Assembly: GCA_036123585.1 (NCBI GenBank)
Contig: JAZADN010000020.1
Location: 1-17,937 of the forward strand
Length of the DNA stretch: 17,937 bases
Direction: 5' to 3'
Source: UBA9410 sp036123585
Lineage (GTDB): Bacteria > Actinomycetota > Acidimicrobiia > Acidimicrobiales > MedAcidi-G1
Below, piece by piece: positions 7,106 to 13,598 of the stretch (the stretch's first letter is position 1; every line of letters starts with the position of its first letter). The position numbers were made by a program, and so were the translations under genes. The notes beneath the pieces are model-generated. The model did not search any database, was not told the origin of the DNA, and was given only the letters and a program-made list of their open reading frames with translations.

Positions 7106-8275
7106 TCAGGTGTCGGAGGTCAGGCGGGCGGCGAGGTAGCCGGCCAGGTCGTGCAACTCGTGCTCGGTCCAACTCAACGGACCGGCCTCGGCCAGCGGTG
7201 AGCGGGTGGCAGCCTGGATTCCCTCCACCACGATGCGGTCCTCCTCGCAGACCTTGGTGAAGAACTCGACCATCTCGGCGATCCACGGCTCCGGTTGGTC
7301 AAGCGAGGCGTGGACCTCGGGGGCCAGAGCGATCCCGAACCTGAGTAGGGCCCGCTCGGTCCCGTCAGGCCGCACCGTCAGGTACCAGAGATGATCGGGG
7401 GCGAGGATGTACATGTGTGCCGGGAAGATCGTCGGCATGAACGTGGTGCAGCGCCACGACCCCTCGAGCCGGTTGTTGTCGGGGTGCGCACGCCCGTACA
7501 CGGCGTTCTCGTCCTTCTCGAACAACTGGTATGTGAACCCGTCGTGGCGTCGGTCGGGGAAGACCACCGAGTCCATGGGCATCCACGTGCCGAGCGAGGC
7601 ACGGTGGAGGACGGGCAGGTGGTAGCCCTCCATGAAGTTCTCGACCAGCAACTTCCAGTTGCTGTCCCAGATGCCGTCCACCCGGTGGACGGGCACGTAG
7701 TCGGCCATCCGGTAGCGGTCAACCAACTCCTCCATGGGATCAAGCACGTGGGCGACCGGTGGGGCGTCGTCGTCGAGCGTGCAGTAGATCCAGCCGTGCC
7801 AGACCTCGGTCCGGACCTCGGGCAGGCACACGTCGGCCTGGACGAAGTCGTCGGTGCGCTCCATGTGGTTCGTGCCGACCAGGCGGCCCTCGAGGTCGTA
7901 GGTCCAGGCGTGGTAAGGGCAGGTGATGCGACGGCCCCCGCCGCCGGCGGTGCCCTCGTCGTCGGCGACCAGGGCCATCATCCGGTGGCGGCACACGTTG
8001 GAGAAGGTGCGGACTTCGCCGTCGGCGCCCCGCACGCTGAACACCGGCCGGCCAGCGATCTCCCAGGTGAGGCGGTCGCCGGCTGACGGGATCTCGGCGG
8101 CAAGACCGGCACAGACCCAGTCGCGGCCAAACATCCGTTCCTGTTCGAGCGCCAGAATCGACTCTTCGTGGTACATGGCCGGTGCCATGGTCCGGGCCGC
8201 CGACAGCGGTCCGTCCGCCGAGGCGCGCAATGCGGCGAGGGCTGCCGCGCCTTCGGGTGTCGGGTCGCAGGTCAT
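7106..8275 (-). CDS. Rieske non-haem iron oxygenase, alpha subunit
   Basis: This is the catalytic subunit of a ring-hydroxylating or demethylating Rieske oxygenase, 389 residues from ATG 8275. The [2Fe-2S] motif is C95-R-H97 and C119-PY-H122; the 21-residue spacing is longer than usual because of a Gly-rich insertion (GTAGGGG). The mononuclear iron site is in ENFMEGYHLPVLH, with H219 and H224 as ligands and N213/E216 near the electron bridge. The open frame extends upstream to 8428, but that part overlaps the RidA-like gene in another frame and is not conserved, so ATG 8275 (47 bp after that gene) is preferred. No reductase or ferredoxin partner is in the window. The form resembles single-component alpha-type enzymes acting on quaternary ammonium or aromatic compounds; its substrate is unknown. 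Confidence 0.88.
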   Translation of the reverse strand: MTCDPTPEGAAALAALRASADGPLSAARTMAPAMYHEESILALEQERMFGRDWVCAGLAAEIPSAGDRLTWEIAGRPVFSVRGADGEVRTFSNVCRHRMMALVADDEGTAGGGGRRITCPYHAWTYDLEGRLVGTNHMERTDDFVQADVCLPEVRTEVWHGWIYCTLDDDAPPVAHVLDPMEELVDRYRMADYVPVHRVDGIWDSNWKLLVENFMEGYHLPVLHRASLGTWMPMDSVVFPDRRHDGFTYQLFEKDENAVYGRAHPDNNRLEGSWRCTTFMPTIFPAHMYILAPDHLWYLTVRPDGTERALLRFGIALAPEVHASLDQPEPWIAEMVEFFTKVCEEDRIVVEGIQAATRSPLAEAGPLSWTEHELHDLAGYLAARLTSDT

Positions 8276-8322
8276 GGTCGGCGGGTTCCTGAGGTTCGTC
8301 GAATCGAGTCGGCCTGACGCAC

Positions 8323-8736
8323 TCAATCGGGGATGACGGCGGTGGCCTCGATCTCCACCACCCAGTCGGGCCGGGCCAGAGCGGACACGACGAGACCGGT
8401 GGAGCAGGGATGCACGCCCTTCAGCCACTTTCCCATCTCGCGGTAGACGTCCTCGCGGTAGCGGATGTCGGTCAGGTAAACGACGATCCGACAGACGTGG
8501 GACATCTCGGAGCCGGCCTCCGACAGCAGCATCTCGATGTTCTCCATCGTCTTGCGGGTCTGGAGGGTGGCGTTGCCGACATGGAGCGACTCACGGGTGT
8601 CGAGGTCCTGGGAGACCTGGCCCCGCAGGAAAACCATGGTTCCGCGGGCCACCACGCCCTGACTGAGGTCGTTGTCGAGGTTCTGCTCGGGATATGTGTC
8701 CTTCGTGTTGAAGGGGCGGATGCGGGTGTGGGCCAT
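8323..8736 (-). CDS. RidA/YjgF family protein lacking the usual active-site arginine
   Basis: This 137-residue protein belongs to the RidA (YjgF/YER057c/UK114) family, whose canonical members hydrolyse reactive enamines and imines. Family features are LRGQVSQD near residue 38, the helix TMENIEMLLSEAG, the strand VCRIVVYLTD and the closing VEIEATAV. In canonical RidA an Arg follows Pro in the segment before LPK...VEIE (PxR); here the segment reads HPCSTG, so that position appears to be Ser112. Subfamilies without this Arg are known and are not expected to be imine deaminases. ATG 8736 has AGGA 7 nt upstream. It lies between the cupin and Rieske genes, so it probably handles an intermediate of the operon's pathway. 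Confidence 0.88.
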   Translation of the reverse strand: MAHTRIRPFNTKDTYPEQNLDNDLSQGVVARGTMVFLRGQVSQDLDTRESLHVGNATLQTRKTMENIEMLLSEAGSEMSHVCRIVVYLTDIRYREDVYREMGKWLKGVHPCSTGLVVSALARPDWVVEIEATAVIPD

Positions 8737-8790
8737 GGGGCGGATCCTGTCGATTCGGGAGTTTGGTCCGAGGGGGTCAGCGGCGTTAGA

Positions 8791-9210
8791 TCATGCCGCG
8801 CCAGCAGTGGAGTCGGTTTCCGGAACGAGGATGACGTAGGTCTTGCGGACGGGTACGGGCATGTGCCATGTGCCGGTCCAGCCCTTCGGTATGACGAAAC
8901 CGTCGCCGGGACCGAACTCGTGGGCGGTGCCGTCGGCGGCGGTGAGCACCACGGTGCCCTCGAGGATCTGGCAGAACTCTTCGCACGGCTGCTCGTCGAT
9001 GCGTTCGGTGCACGGGCTGCACGACCACACACCGGCCACCATCTCGCCGGTGGTGGATGCACCGACGTGGAAGACGTGTTCGTGCTCGACTGCCTCGCCG
9101 ACCACGGAAGCGGGATCCATCTCGTGGATCCGGGCCAGTGGGTGGCACGACTCGGCGCCCCGGGTCACCGGGACGATGCTCGGAGTGGGCTCACCCACGG
9201 CCTCAGCCAT
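8791..9210 (-). CDS. Cupin domain protein (Cupin_3/ureidoglycine aminohydrolase-like)
   Basis: This is a single-domain cupin of 139 residues. The C-terminal half carries the beta-barrel: EEFCQILEGTVVLTAADG, then HEFGPGDGFVIPKGWTGTW, a pattern found in DUF861/Cupin_3 proteins related to ureidoglycine aminohydrolase. The N-terminal part has a short Cys-containing stretch (WSCSPCTE, CEEFC). The start ATG 9210 lies 3 nt after the stop of the acyl-CoA dehydrogenase-like gene, so they are almost certainly co-transcribed. Metal ligands are not obvious in the first cupin motif. The substrate is unknown; an isomerase, a lyase or a small-molecule-binding role is possible. Confidence 0.82.
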   Translation of the reverse strand: MAEAVGEPTPSIVPVTRGAESCHPLARIHEMDPASVVGEAVEHEHVFHVGASTTGEMVAGVWSCSPCTERIDEQPCEEFCQILEGTVVLTAADGTAHEFGPGDGFVIPKGWTGTWHMPVPVRKTYVILVPETDSTAGAA

Positions 9211-9213
9211 GGA

Positions 9214-10464
9214 TCAGGCGCCAGCCGTGGCCTGTGCGGTGGCCCCCGCGCCCTCCTCAAAGGGCGTGGAGCCGCCGCGGCCGCCCTTGGCCGAAAAGCC
9301 GTTGCCGAGGGCCAGCTGGGCAAGCCGTTCGACGTACAGGTCATCGCGGAAGTGGAGCGTGAAGGTGCGTGCGTCGCGCATCATCTGGCCCAGCGGGTAC
9401 CGCTCGTGGCAGGCTCGCGCTCCGACCAGGTCGAAGCCTTGGTAGGGGATGGTCAGCACGGCGTCCTTGGCCAGATGCATGGTGCGCACCGCGTCGGCTT
9501 CGCACTCGTCGGGGTCGTCGCCCCGGTCGAGGCGGTCCGCTGTGGCATAGAGGCAGGACCGGGCGGCGAACAGTTGGGCGTCCATCTGGCCGAGGCGGAC
9601 TCGCACGGCCTCCGAGTCGGCTAGGTCGGGTCGATCGCTGATGTAGTCGACCAGGAAGTCGAAGGCGGCCTGGGCCGAGCCGAGATGGTTGGCGGCGTAG
9701 GCACAGCTGAAGGTGCGCTGGTCGTCGATGACCCAACCGCCGGGCGTGCCGACCACATGGCTATCGGGCACGAACACTTCGTCGAATCTCACGCCGCAGG
9801 AGATGGTGGATCGCATGCCCAGCATCTGCCAGTCGTCGAGTAGCTCGACGCCGTCCCAGTCGACGTCCACTACGGCGAACACCATGCGCTGTGCGTATGG
9901 TTCGTCGCCCTCGACGGCGCACCACACCATCAGGTACTTCGCAGCGGCGGCGACCGAGGCAAAGCCCTTGCGGGCCGTCAGCCGGTAGCCGCCGTCCACC
10001 CGGACGAGCTCCGACTCGAGGACCTCGGCGCCGTTCTCGTACAAGTGGGCCTCCGAGCCGAGCGAGGCGCAGAAGGCTCCGTTGGCGATGAGCGGGAGGA
10101 AGTGGTCACGCTGGGTGGGAGACGAGTGGAAAGCGATGATTCCGGCCGCGTGGTTGTGGACCTGCAGCAGCTGGGCGGTGTTGGTCTCCCACCGGGCCAT
10201 CCGCTCCAGCACCCGGTACCAGGGGCTGAACCGACCGGGCAGCCAGTAGCCGGCACCGCCGTACTCGGCGGGCAGCGTCAGGGCGTGCAGGCCGACGGCC
10301 TTCGCCTCGGCGAAATTCTCGTGGGGGAACTCGACGGCCTCGTCGAGCTCACGGGCACGGTCACGCCAGCCGGGGCCGAGGACATCAACCCGAGCCAAGA
10401 CCTCGTCGATCTCCGGCAACTCGGGCCAAGGGACGGTGGTCGAGCTCTCAGTCATGGTGGTCAT
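9214..10464 (-). CDS. Acyl-CoA dehydrogenase-fold flavoprotein, possibly not a true dehydrogenase
   Basis: This 416-residue protein has the acyl-CoA dehydrogenase fold: an N-terminal helical domain (LTLPAEYGGAGYW), a middle beta domain with ASLGSEAHLYENG and GGYRLTARKGFAS, and a C-terminal helical domain starting near CAYAANHLGSAQAAFDFL. In common dehydrogenases of this fold the last domain contains RDAR..xIYEGTxEIQ, whose Glu is the catalytic base. Here the same place reads RDARTFTLHFRDDLYVERL, without that Glu. This resembles flavin monooxygenases of the fold (DszC-like) more than beta-oxidation enzymes, so an oxygenase or amine-type oxidation is possible. ATG 10464 has AAAGG 6 nt upstream. 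It follows the M20 gene by 39 bp and precedes the cupin by 3 bp. Confidence 0.85.
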   Translation of the reverse strand: MTTMTESSTTVPWPELPEIDEVLARVDVLGPGWRDRARELDEAVEFPHENFAEAKAVGLHALTLPAEYGGAGYWLPGRFSPWYRVLERMARWETNTAQLLQVHNHAAGIIAFHSSPTQRDHFLPLIANGAFCASLGSEAHLYENGAEVLESELVRVDGGYRLTARKGFASVAAAAKYLMVWCAVEGDEPYAQRMVFAVVDVDWDGVELLDDWQMLGMRSTISCGVRFDEVFVPDSHVVGTPGGWVIDDQRTFSCAYAANHLGSAQAAFDFLVDYISDRPDLADSEAVRVRLGQMDAQLFAARSCLYATADRLDRGDDPDECEADAVRTMHLAKDAVLTIPYQGFDLVGARACHERYPLGQMMRDARTFTLHFRDDLYVERLAQLALGNGFSAKGGRGGSTPFEEGAGATAQATAGA

Positions 10465-10503
10465 GGAGCGCCTTTCTGGTGAAGATCAGGTCGGATACGC
10501 GTC

Positions 10504-11655
10504 TCAGGCGCAGAAGCGGTCGATGGCGCGGTGCAGCACTTCGCCGCACCGGACCAATTGGTCGGGGTCGAGAGACTCGTCGGGCCGGTGGGCATCGACG
10601 ATGTCGCCGGGTCCGACGATGACGGCCGGGACACCGAGGCGGTCATGGAAAAGGCCGGCCTCGGTGCCGAAGGCGACGGGCCCGGGGGCGCCCGTGTCCA
10701 CGATGCCGGTCAGAGCGGCCACGGCGTCGGTTCCAGGGTCGTGGGCTAGCGCCGGGTACCGGACAAAGGCCTCGGTGGTGGCGTGCCCTCCGACGGCGAT
10801 CAGACGGTCGTGCGCATCTTCAACGGCGGCCAGAACGGTGGCCAGCAGTTTGTCGGGGTCGACGTCAGAGCCGTGGCGAACCTCGAACTCGAGCGTGCAG
10901 GCGGGGGCCAGCACGTTGACAGCAAGGCCGCCGTGGATCGAGCCCACGTTGGCGCTGATGCCCCGCCCGGGGTCGTTGAGGCCGTGGACGAGGGTGGCCA
11001 GGATGGCAGCCTCGTGCACTGCGGTGGGCTCGGTTCCCGCCCGGCTGGAGTGGCCGGCTGCGGCAACCAGGTCGACCCGGTGGGCGACCTTGCCAGCGTG
11101 GGCGTCGCACAGGCGCATGCCCGTCGGCTCACCGACGACGACCACCTCGGGGAGGCAGGTGCCAGCTGCCGATTGTCCGGTGGCCAAGACGTCGAGCAGG
11201 CCGGGAACGCCGGCGCACCCAACCTCCTCGTCGTAACTGAGCGCTAGGTGGACTGGAGCCCGCAACGCCGCGTGGTCAACCTGCTCGACCACGACGAGGG
11301 CGGCGGCCAGGAATCCCTTCATGTCAGCGGTGCCACGGCCGACGAGGCGACCGTCGACCTCGGTCAACTCGTAGGGGTCGGTGGCCCACCCGGAGCCGGC
11401 GGGGACGACGTCAGTGTGGCCAGACAGGACGATGCCGCCGGGAGCGTCGGGGCCGAACCGGAGGTGCAGGTTGGCCCGCCCCTCGGCGCCGGGGACGACA
11501 TCGGAGGCCGCTCCGGCCCGCCCGGCCCGATCGGCGTAGCGGTCGATCAAGTCGACGTTGGGTGAGAGGCTCTCGGTGGGATGGGCCACGAGGTCGCCGA
11601 GGAGCCCGGCGACCTCGTCGAGCACCGGTGCGGCTGCGGTGGCCATATCGGCCAT
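10504..11655 (-). CDS. M20 family deacetylase, ArgE/acetylornithine deacetylase-like (second copy)
   Basis: This zinc hydrolase of the M20 ArgE/DapE family has 383 residues from ATG 11655. Metal and catalytic residues are visible at H80-x-D82 in SGHTDVV, D111 in GTADMKG, E143-E144 in YDEEVG, E176 in VVGEPTG, and a C-terminal His in DAHRPDESL. It is a paralogue of the M20 gene near the ectoine hydrolase and shares GRGTADMKGF and the GEPTG block with it. The frame is open to a TTG at 11682, but ATG 11655 has GGTGGG 4 nt upstream. It is the first gene after the LysR regulator and downstream of two inverted repeats. The likely reaction is removal of an acyl group from an N-acyl amino acid; in this operon the natural substrate is unknown. 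Confidence 0.86.
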   Translation of the reverse strand: MADMATAAAPVLDEVAGLLGDLVAHPTESLSPNVDLIDRYADRAGRAGAASDVVPGAEGRANLHLRFGPDAPGGIVLSGHTDVVPAGSGWATDPYELTEVDGRLVGRGTADMKGFLAAALVVVEQVDHAALRAPVHLALSYDEEVGCAGVPGLLDVLATGQSAAGTCLPEVVVVGEPTGMRLCDAHAGKVAHRVDLVAAAGHSSRAGTEPTAVHEAAILATLVHGLNDPGRGISANVGSIHGGLAVNVLAPACTLEFEVRHGSDVDPDKLLATVLAAVEDAHDRLIAVGGHATTEAFVRYPALAHDPGTDAVAALTGIVDTGAPGPVAFGTEAGLFHDRLGVPAVIVGPGDIVDAHRPDESLDPDQLVRCGEVLHRAIDRFCA

Positions 11656-11691
11656 GCTGCCCACCAGCCATGGATCCGTCAAAGGTTTGTT

Positions 11692-11717
11692 TCTGATCTA
11701 TTGGATCAGATATCCAA
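11692..11717. promoter_or_regulatory. Two interlocking inverted repeats, candidate operator
   Basis: The gap between the LysR-type gene and the second M20 gene holds an AT-rich stretch unlike its surroundings. One perfect repeat has arms TCTGATC and GATCAGA (11692-11698, 11704-11710) around TATTG. A second has arms TTGGAT and ATCCAA (11701-11706, 11712-11717) around CAGAT. Both have 5-nt centres and share bases, so only one site can be bound or folded at a time. This suits a regulator binding site upstream of the operon; I infer control by the neighbouring LysR-type protein or by a dimeric repressor. Confidence 0.5.
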
Positions 11718-11728
11718 ATGTTCGCTGT

Positions 11729-12634
11729 TCAGCGGGGGAAACTGAGTGAGGTGCGCGCGAACTCGGTGAAGGCGTCCAGCACCGCCGGCCCTCGGTCGCC
11801 GACCCGTCGGGCGAGGCCGAGGCCGAGCGGGGGCACGTCGGTGGCCAACGGGACGTAGGCCACCCGCGACCCGTCCTGGGCCACGTCGAGGGCCGGTACG
11901 TGGTTGCCCACCGACCAGCCGAACCCGTTGCCGACCAGCGAGCGGACCAGCGACAGGTCGTTGACCGTCATGGCTGGGCGCATCGGCACACCGGCGGCCA
12001 AGAACAGGGATGTGTAGTACTCGCGGCTGGTTGACAGGTCCAGCATCACGAACGGTTCGTTGACCATCTCGGCCAGCCCCAGCGAGTCCGATCCGGCGCG
12101 CGGATGGTCGGCCGCCACCACCACGTGGGGTGCCGAATCGGCGAGGCGGACGAAGTCGTGCCCGGTCCCCAACCCGATGTCGTAGGTCAGCGCGGCGTGG
12201 AGCGCACCGGACGCCACATGGTCCAGCAGCTCGGCCTGCACCCCGGTGCGGATCTCCACGGCAACACCCGGGTGCAGGTCGCGAAAGCGTCGCACTAGCG
12301 ACGGCAACACGATCGGTGCAGCCGTCATGAGCGACCCCAGCACCAGACGACCACCCGACCCGTCCGGGGAAGGGACCATCCGGTCCTCCATCTCGTCGGC
12401 CCGGGCCAGGAGCTCGCGGGCCTCCACAAGGAGCGCCTCGCCCTCGGGCAGTAGACCCAACCCCCGACCACGGTGGCGGACGAAGAGCGTCGCACCGAGC
12501 GCGGACTCCAGTGCCTTGAGCGAGGCCGACAGGGCGGGCTGCGACAGGCCCACCTCGGCAGCCGCCGCGGTGACCGAGCCGTGCTCGGCCAAGGCCACGA
12601 AGTGCTCCAACTCCCTCAAAGTCACCCTGCGCAC
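11729..12634 (-). CDS. LysR-type transcriptional regulator
   Basis: This 301-residue protein is a LysR family DNA-binding regulator. The winged helix-turn-helix covers about residues 5-65: LRELEHFVALAEHGSVTAAA, then VGLSQPALSASLKALE and GATLFVRHRGRG. The remainder is the effector-binding domain of two subdomains, beginning near GRLVLGSLMTAAP, with EYYTSLFLAAGV and SLVRSLVGNGFG later. The start is GTG 12634 (or GTG 12625); both give a complete HTH. It is divergent from a PhyH gene across 61 bp and is followed on its own strand by the long catabolic operon, so it is the obvious candidate regulator of both. The effector is probably the operon's substrate or an intermediate. Confidence 0.92.
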   Translation of the reverse strand: MRRVTLRELEHFVALAEHGSVTAAAAEVGLSQPALSASLKALESALGATLFVRHRGRGLGLLPEGEALLVEARELLARADEMEDRMVPSPDGSGGRLVLGSLMTAAPIVLPSLVRRFRDLHPGVAVEIRTGVQAELLDHVASGALHAALTYDIGLGTGHDFVRLADSAPHVVVAADHPRAGSDSLGLAEMVNEPFVMLDLSTSREYYTSLFLAAGVPMRPAMTVNDLSLVRSLVGNGFGWSVGNHVPALDVAQDGSRVAYVPLATDVPPLGLGLARRVGDRGPAVLDAFTEFARTSLSFPR

Positions 12635-12644
12635 CGCCCCACCA

Positions 12645-12663
12645 TCGCGCCCCGGCGGCGCGA
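12645..12663. promoter_or_regulatory. Inverted repeat between divergent LysR-type and PhyH genes, candidate operator
   Basis: Arms TCGCGCC (12645-12651) and GGCGCGA (12657-12663) are a perfect 7-bp inverted repeat around CCGGC. It lies in the 61-bp gap between the two start codons, where LysR-type regulators commonly bind. Its sequence differs from the AT-rich repeats downstream of the regulator gene. In GC-rich DNA such repeats arise by chance, so confidence is limited. Confidence 0.4.
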
Positions 12664-12683
12664 CGTCCGGCGCTTCACGCGCC

Positions 12684-12689
12684 TAGCCT
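12684..12689 (+). promoter_or_regulatory. Candidate -10 box for leaderless transcription of PhyH gene
   Basis: TAGCCT matches TANNNT and ends 6 nt before ATG 12696. There is no Shine-Dalgarno sequence, so the transcript may begin at the start codon itself. Confidence 0.45.
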
Positions 12690-12695
12690 CCGCCC

Positions 12696-13556
12696 ATGGT
12701 TTCCTCTCCCGGCCCCGTCGCCGCCGCAACCGTGTCGCAGGCGGGCGACCTGGCCGACGCATTCGCCACCGATGGCGCCGTCCACCTGCCCGGCGCCTTC
12801 GCAGACTGGGTCGATGTGCTGCGCGACGGCGTGGCCCGCAATGAAGCCGATCCCAGCGAGTTCTTCGACGACAACGGCACGGCCACCGACGCTGGCCGCT
12901 TCTGGGACGACTACTGCAACTGGACCCGCATCTCCGAGTATGAACGGTTCGCCTTCGGTTCAGGCGTCGCCGACGTGGCCGCAGCGCTGTTGCGCTCCGA
13001 CACCATCCAGTTGTTCCACGAGCACGTGCTCGTCAAGGAACCGGCAGCCCCCCGCCACACACCGTGGCACTGCGACGCCCCCTACTACTTCGTTGACGGA
13101 CCGCAGACGGTCAGCCTGTGGATCCCCCTCGACCCGGTCCCGCTGGAATCGACGCTGCGTCTCCTCCGCGGGTCTCATCTCTGGGACGAGGCAGTCCACC
13201 CGGTCAGCTGGACGACCGGCGGCGGCTTCTACGGCGACGACGAGACCACGCACAGTGCCGGGTTCCAGCCGGCACCAGATCCAGACTCCGAACCGGACCG
13301 CTTCGAGATCCTGGAGTGGGCATGCCAGCCGGGTGACGTCGTGGCCTTCCACTACCGCACCGTCCACGGGGCCCGAGGCTCTACCGGCCTCCGTCGTGCC
13401 TTCTCCCTAAGGGTCGTCGGCGACGACGCCCGTTACGTGCAGCGTCCGGGCCGGACCTCGCCGCCGTTCGACGGCCACAACATGGTCGAGGGCCAGCGCC
13501 TCCGGGAGGACTGGTTCCCCATGCTCCCCCTGAGCCGAGTCGCCGCGGCCTCCTGA
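12696..13556 (+). CDS. Phytanoyl-CoA dioxygenase (PhyH) family protein
   Basis: This is a complete 286-residue Fe(II)/2-oxoglutarate oxygenase. Iron ligands are H125-C-D127 in TPWHCDAPYYFVDG and H224 in YRTVHGARG, with arginines of GLRRAFSLRV (about 233-234) in the 2-oxoglutarate position; GSHLWDEA lies near 159-166. The motif HxDxPYY and the VLVKEP segment before it are typical of a bacterial PhyH subgroup often annotated only by family. The ATG at 12696 is the first in frame after a TAGCCT box and there is no better start. It diverges from the LysR-type regulator and precedes the luciferase-like gene by 42 bp on the same strand, so the two may form a two-gene unit under the same control. 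Confidence 0.9.
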   Translation: MVSSPGPVAAATVSQAGDLADAFATDGAVHLPGAFADWVDVLRDGVARNEADPSEFFDDNGTATDAGRFWDDYCNWTRISEYERFAFGSGVADVAAALLRSDTIQLFHEHVLVKEPAAPRHTPWHCDAPYYFVDGPQTVSLWIPLDPVPLESTLRLLRGSHLWDEAVHPVSWTTGGGFYGDDETTHSAGFQPAPDPDSEPDRFEILEWACQPGDVVAFHYRTVHGARGSTGLRRAFSLRVVGDDARYVQRPGRTSPPFDGHNMVEGQRLREDWFPMLPLSRVAAAS

Positions 13557-13598
13557 CCGAACACCGGCCGAACCCACCCCGACGCCAGAGGACCCACC

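Noticed and set aside
8276..8428. Upstream extension of the Rieske frame
   Set aside because: The extra 51 codons overlap the end of the RidA-like gene in another frame and do not look like Rieske N-termini; ATG 8275 leaves a normal 47-bp gap.
8410..9624. Plus-strand open frame of 404 codons across the RidA-like, cupin and acyl-CoA dehydrogenase-like genes
   Set aside because: It spans three well-supported minus-strand genes and has no domain of its own.
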